NCBI GenBank assembly: GCA_051294375.1
Contig: JBJCIZ010000744.1
Location: 362,285-426,284 of the forward strand
Length of the DNA: 64,000 bases
Reading direction: 5' to 3'
From: Paraspadella gotoi
Lineage: Eukaryota > Chaetognatha
Notes under the pieces: generated by a model
Seen by the model: the letters and a program-made list of their open reading frames with translations, nothing else
What the model was told of the DNA's origin: nothing
Databases searched by the model: none
Shown: positions 59,289 to 64,000 of the stretch, in pieces
Layout: the number at the start of each line of letters is the position of its first letter
Numbering within the stretch: position 1 is the stretch's first letter
Program-made: the position numbers and the translations under genes

Positions 59289-59739
59289 GGGGCTCTAAGT
59301 TAATCCACTAATCCACTAATCCACTATTCCACTATTCCACTAATCCACTAATCCACTAATCGAATCCACCCTTTGCTATTTAACTCACCGCGGGGCGGCT
59401 GCAAATATTATATACCTTAAATTTACCAATATATGTGATCTAAATTTTTTCTTAACGCCTGAGACTTCTCCAAAAAAAAATATATCTTGAAAGTCATGAT
59501 AACTTACCGTCAATCAATGAGGAGTAGGAATTCGAGTTAAGTAATTTAAAAGAATTATCATTTTATTATTTTTTCTCACAGCATTTTTGAGAAATGAATA
59601 GTAAAAGTGATTTTTGTCTCGAAAACGTGCAGAAAGCGACATGACGTCGATGTCTGCGCGAATTACTGAAAAATGCAAAAGCGTTTTATCTGGTCGGTCT
59701 GTCTGGTTCGTCTCCACCCAAAAAATTGATTCCTTTTTT

Positions 59740-59995
59740 GACTCTATTTTCCCATTTCTGTTCCTTTATCTCGGAATTAAATTTTATCTATAAATATATT
59801 TTTAAATTAATAACTTAATCCTTAATATTAATCTTAAACCATAACCTAATCCTGAACCCTAAACCTTTATCCCTAATTTCTAATTCTAATCTTAAACTAA
59901 TCTTAATCAATAACCTATTCCTAAATATAACCCTCTTACTTAATCTTCAACCCAATAAATCAACTTAATTTAAGATGAAAATGTGGCGTTCTAGG
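59740..59995. repeat. Degenerate CCTAA tract, copy of the 1.5-kb repeat
   Basis: TCTTAAACCATAACCTAATC, CCTGAACCCTAAACC and similar. Flanks AATATATTTTTAAATTAATA and TTAATTTAAGATGAAAATGT match those at 1.5-1.7 kb. Confidence 0.7.
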
Positions 59996-59999
59996 AAAA

Positions 60000-60491
60000 C
60001 AAAGCCCATATTTGATTTGGATTCTCTATCGTTTTCATTTTAGCCAAGGGTGCTGATGACGAAGCCGCCTCTCGATCCACGATGTTTCCATCCACGANNN
60101 NNNNNNNNNNNNNNNNNNNNNNNNNNNNNNNNNNNNNNNNNNNNNNNNNNNNNNNNNNNNNNNNNNNNNNNNNNNNNNNNNNNNNNNNNNNNNNNNNNNN
60201 NNNNNNNNNNNNNNNNNNNNNNNNNNNNNNNNNNNNNNNNNNNNNNNNNNNNNNNNNNNNNNNNNNNNNNNNNNNNNNNNNNNNNNNNNNNNNNNNNNNN
60301 NNNNNNNNNNNNNNNNNNNNNNNNNNNNNNNNNNNNNNNNNNNNNNNNNNNNNNNNNNNNNNNNNNTTTTTTTTTTTTGGTGTCGAAGCAGCAGAGATTA
60401 ATGACCGAAGAGTAACAGGATTAAGGGTCGAATTAGGGATGGAGTCGACGACGAAAACGACGACGACAATAGCGACGACGAGTGTGACCAC
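60000..60491 (-). CDS. Possible membrane-protein fragment across a gap
   Basis: From ATG 60491, VTLVVAIVVVVFVVDSIPNS is a plausible transmembrane helix, then NPVTLRSLISAAS before the gap. After the gap VDGNIVDREAASSSAPLAK runs to a TAG at 59989-59991. The helix is encoded mainly by GTC/GTT codons. Weak evidence only. Confidence 0.25.
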
Positions 60492-60743
60492 TTTTCTTTC
60501 TCCGCCGGGTCAAGGGGTTTGCGGGTCGAGAGGATTAGTGATATAAACGGGTCTCGCGCGGGTAAGAAAACAGTTTTAGTGATATTATATTTTTATATAT
60601 ATTTGTATATTTTTATAAACAGTTTTCGATGATGAATGATTAATTGGGTGTATTTAGTAGAACGTGCTAATCGTTTAATAGGAAACCCGTACAATTAGCT
60701 TTTTATACGGACCAATTAAATATTATTATCACGCATTCGCTTT

Positions 60744-60746
<3 letters not shown>

Positions 60747-60781
<35 letters not shown>
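60747..60781. repeat. (CT)n microsatellite
   Basis: CT dinucleotide run. Confidence 0.95.
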
Positions 60782-60783
<2 letters not shown>

Positions 60784-61554
60784 GTCTCGCTCTCTCTTTG
60801 TCTTCATGATTTGATTTTTACTTAAAAGTATTTTTCCCGTCCAAAAAAAAAGAGAGAACAAAAGACCATCGGACCGACGAAAAAAGAAGAAACTCTAAAT
60901 CTCAAAGTCCCCAAACCCAACGAAAGAAGGCGCTCATCGCCGAAAAAAAGAAAATCCCGAAACGAGAAAAAAAAAGAACAACGAAATGTTTTTTTAAACG
61001 TTTCACTTTCTTTTTTCGGCCGCCGAGAAAATTCGAGCTGAGGGAGATTTCGGGGAAAAAAAGGAGAAAAAAAAGGAAAAAGGAAAGAAAGGAGGAAAAA
61101 GAAAAAAATGGAAGAAAGAAAAAATTTGAAAAGGAAAAAGGAAAAAGGAAAAAGTCTCGCGGTNNNNNNNNNNNNNNNNNNNNNNNNNNNNNNNNNNNNN
61201 NNNNNNNNNNNNNNNNNNNNNNNNNNNNNNNNNNNNNNNNNNNNNNNNNNNNNNNNNNNNNNNNNNNNNNNNNNNNNNNNNNNNNNNNNNNNNNNNNNNN
61301 NNNNNNNNNNNNNNNNNNNNNNNNNNNNNNNNNNNNNNNNNNNNNNNNNNNNNNNNNNNNNNNNNNNNNNNNNNNNTTTTTTTTTCAATTTCCGGAATTT
61401 AAACGTTTTAATGTCAAATTTAAAACGCTTTCTGCTTCTTTAAATATTTTTTGCCTCACATTTTTTTTCTCTCCAACTTTTTCTCTTTTTTCCATCTGGA
61501 GAAAATTGTTCTAACGATTGTCGTGGGATCCTTAATGCCCCGTTCCAACCCCTA

Positions 61555-61760
61555 AAGGCCCCCGAAGGCCCCGCGCCTCGCGCCCCCCCCTCTCTCGCTC
61601 TCTCCGCCCTTTGCAAACCCCGCGAAACCCGAGCAGGGACCCCGAAGGACCCCGAAAGAGCCTTCGGAAACCTTAAAAGACCCCGGGTGACCCCGAAAGG
61701 GTCCCTTCCAAACCCTGCGGAACCCCGGAGACCTCGGAAGGGGGTCTTCGAAAACCTCCC
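61555..61760. repeat. GACCCCGAAAGG-type GC-rich repeats
   Basis: Irregular repeats of CCCCGAAGGACC, AACCCCGCGAAACC and similar, GC-rich in AT-rich surroundings. No coding or RNA-gene signature. Confidence 0.7.
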
Positions 61761-61835
61761 TCGACCAAATTAATTAGAGGAAGGAAGAGAAGGGCGACCG
61801 CGGAAGATTTGATGGGTTGGACCGAGAGGGGTTTG

Positions 61836-61837
<2 letters not shown>

Positions 61838-61914
<77 letters not shown>

Positions 61915-61916
61915 CT
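61838..61916. repeat. (GAT)n microsatellite
   Basis: Pure GAT trinucleotides. Confidence 0.97.
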
Positions 61917-62167
61917 GACATGATGAAGACAGACTTTTAAAATTCCCTTGATGACCTTTATTTAAACGTAAATCCCTGAATTTAAAAATAATACATTTTG
62001 TTCAACCTTTTCCAAAATTATATAACGGTAAATATTCTAAGTCTGAGGTTAATTGTACTTTGAACCAAAATAAGAAAAAACAATTAATGTCCATATGAAC
62101 GATTTTAATTATAGAAAAAGTTTAAACCAAGATTTTCTTTTCTTTTCACAGAAAACTTGACGCAGTC

Positions 62168-62686
62168 AAGAATCACAAGTTTTCCCCGCTCTCGCTCACA
62201 CGTCACCCACTGTCCACCCCCACCTAACCGCCACCCCGCCACCACCTCCGCCTCTTCGAACTGTTAACGAGGTCCTTAGCAACGTCAACCCTCGCGACTT
62301 CACCGTTAACAACGACCGTTTCCAGGGANNNNNNNNNNNNNNNNNNNNNNNNNNNNNNNNNNNNNNNNNNNNNNNNNNNNNNNNNNNNNNNNNNNNNNNN
62401 NNNNNNNNNNNNNNNNNNNNNNNNNNNNNNNNNNNNNNNNNNNNNNNNNNNNNNNNNNNNNNNNNNNNNNNNNNNNNNNNNNNNNNNNNNNNNNNNNNNN
62501 NNNNNNNNNNNNNNNNNNNNNNNNNNNNNNNNNNNNNNNNNNNNNNNNNNNNNNNNNNNNNNNNNNNNNNNNNNNNNNNNNNNNNNNGATTTTTCCTCAT
62601 CGCTCCCGTTATCGTCCCATTTCGCCGTCGTTTACGTCATCGTCGTCGTCGTCTTCGTCGTCGTCGCCATGGTGATTTTCTGTTGA
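62168..62686 (+). CDS. Possible type I membrane protein, last exons, gapped
   Basis: An exon-like stretch enters after GACGCAG (62167) and reads QESQVFPALAHTSPTV, a proline-rich part (TPPPPPLRTVNEVL) and NVNPRDFTVNNDRFQG into the gap. After the gap 62588-62686 reads DFSSSLPLSSHFAVVYVIVV, then VVFVVVVAMVIFC and TGA at 62684-62686, a terminal transmembrane helix with almost no tail. Both parts look coding, but the gap prevents proof of one frame. No family recognised. Confidence 0.35.
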
Positions 62687-63101
62687 TCACGTGTCGCCTC
62701 AGATGTTATCGGTTCTCCCTCTTGACTCCAAGATTAGTTTTTTTCACGAGTCCGCCCTCCGACGTCGCGAATACGACGAGCGGCCAATGAGAGGGCGAGG
62801 CTCGGGGATTGGAATTCGGGCGACCAATGGGAAGAGAGGAAAGGAGGGATGTTCGAGAGTCGAGGCGGAAAAATGGGGAGGTTGAAGGAAAGAGGAATAA
62901 GCGTCGCTGTTTTGTGACATGATATTTTTTTTTATTTTGCCTTTCGGTTATTTGGTTATAAATATTAATCAAAATCATTTCTAATTTTAATTTTAAATGT
63001 AAATAAATCAATTCGTTAAATCAATATTCTTGTGCTATCTTTTGGGTATTACTAAATATCAGTGACAGTGTTGACGAGCGTATCACCGTAATAATAATAA
63101 T

Positions 63102-63159
<58 letters not shown>

Positions 63160-63335
63160 GTCGTCTTCCGACCAAAATAAAAAGTCTAAAGAAGCTGACG
63201 AAGCGAATGACAAAATTGAAAGATTTTTTTTTTTCTTGTACATTGTCAGATCAGATTTTAAATTTTAATCTCCTCTTTAATTTTTAAGTTTTTAAAACCT
63301 TCGACGACGACGACGACGACGACGACGACTCTCCA
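63102..63335. repeat. (ATC)n and (CGA)n microsatellites
   Basis: ATC/TCA run at 63102-63160 and GAC/CGA run at 63301-63330, with AT-rich sequence between. Confidence 0.95.
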
Positions 63336-63489
63336 TCGCAGACTCGCGACGCTAGACGTGTGACACGTCAACAGCGAGCCCATGTGTCACTCTCTCGGAC
63401 GGCCGCCTCCGCCGNNNNNNNNNNCGCCGCCGCCGCCGCCGCCGCTCGAGGGTCGACGCGACGATAATCACTTCGCGTCGCCGATTTTT

Positions 63490-64000
63490 TCCAAGGCGAC
63501 CGACGTCGTCGCCATCTGTAACGGCCTGTCTTTGCCATCTGCGGAGTTATCTGTAACGGCATGTNNNNNNNNNNNNNNNNNNNNNNNNNNNNNNNNNNNN
63601 NNNNNNNNNNNNNNNNNNNNNNNNNNNNNNNNNNNNNNNNNNNNNNNNNNNNNNNNNNNNNNNNNNNNNNNNNNNNNNNNNNNNNNNNNNNNNNNNNNNN
63701 NNNNNNNNNNNNNNNNNNNCATTGCCATCTGCGGTGTCATCTGTAACGGCCTCTCTTTCCCGCCATCTGTAACCATCAAGCAATGGCCCTTGCGATCTCT
63801 GATGCCATCATCCTTGCCACTTTCAAGCAATCTGATGTCGCCATCTTTAATGCCATCTCTAACGCCATCTCTAACGCCATCACCCTCTCTCTCTTCAACT
63901 CCATCCCAATCCTTATCTCTAACGCCATCGCCATCTCTATTGCCATCTTGCCATCTCTGTTGCCATCTCCCTCCTCAACCTTCGAAATCATTTTCTCTAT
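63490..64000. repeat. GCCATCTNTAACGCCATC minisatellite
   Basis: Irregular 12-18-bp units (GCCATCTGTAACGGC, GCCATCTCTAACGCCATC) on both sides of a gap and to the window edge. The minus frame MALEMALEMA is an artefact of the unit. Confidence 0.88.

Larger units (their letters stand above)
52734..63719. other. Assembly gaps (12 N runs)
   Basis: N runs: 52734-52949, 54212-54311, 54442-54668, 54757-55058, 56477-56681, 57764-57933, 58265-59218, 60098-60366, 61164-61376, 62329-62587, 63415-63424, 63565-63719. Several begin in microsatellites or trinucleotide repeats. Frames crossing them cannot be trusted. Confidence 0.99.

Noticed and set aside
61160-61380. Hydrophobic Phe-rich frame at 60.8-61.4 kb as a membrane protein
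   Set aside because: Derived from an AAAAAG-rich strand and a gap; no codon-like pattern or splice sites.

Overview
This is a window of nuclear DNA from an invertebrate animal. Genes are split by short GT-AG introns. The families seen are animal ones: a chitin-binding peritrophin-A domain, an Ig/FN3 receptor, an astacin protease, a paired-like homeobox and an XK-related-like protein. The DNA is AT-rich and crowded with (CT)n/(GA)n microsatellites and tRNA-derived retroposons. I cannot fix the phylum from sequence alone; a moulting animal or another protostome is likely. There are no operons, prophage or CRISPR, and from 52.7 kb on the assembly is broken by twelve N gaps.

Layout. 0.06-0.88 kb (+): last three exons of a chitin-binding gene. 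1.25-3.58 kb (+): six exons of a single-pass Ig/FN3 membrane protein. 3.86-4.62 kb: a MITE with 29-bp inverted ends. 7.16-11.31 kb (+): a complete three-exon gene for a small secreted protein, found only by joining exons. 13.58-18.11 kb (-): a complete six-exon astacin zinc protease with one apparent single-base deletion and one GC-AG intron. 20.34-21.05 kb (+): an intronless CDC34/UBE2R ubiquitin-conjugating enzyme. 23.19-24.76 kb (+): a divergent Rab GDI with an in-frame stop. 25.07-27.12 kb (-): final exons of an unrecognised gene. 28.32-29.20 kb (-): a two-exon paired-like homeobox gene. 33.9-37.8 kb (-): an XK-related-like membrane protein in pieces, with a tRNA-Lys pseudogene on the other strand at its 5' end. 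45.8-49.8 kb: a decayed LTR retroelement carrying a hAT-like insertion with an 8-bp target-site duplication, itself loaded with SINEs. 51.7-54.2 kb: a ~49-bp satellite. 54.3-56.9 kb (-): exons of an unrecognised type II membrane protein. 57-64 kb: mostly gaps and low-complexity sequence, with two partial membrane-protein candidates.

The genes are unrelated neighbours rather than a pathway. What stands out is layered mobile DNA. There are nine copies of one tRNA-derived SINE with a near-perfect T-arm, a second SINE-like family with a terminal hairpin, a third family, two hammerhead-ribozyme-like cores, and nested insertions whose order can be read. A second theme is that several conserved genes (astacin, GDI, XK-like, perhaps the 25-27 kb gene) carry single-base frame breaks, most of them beside short homopolymers. 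That pattern fits either assembly error or recent decay.
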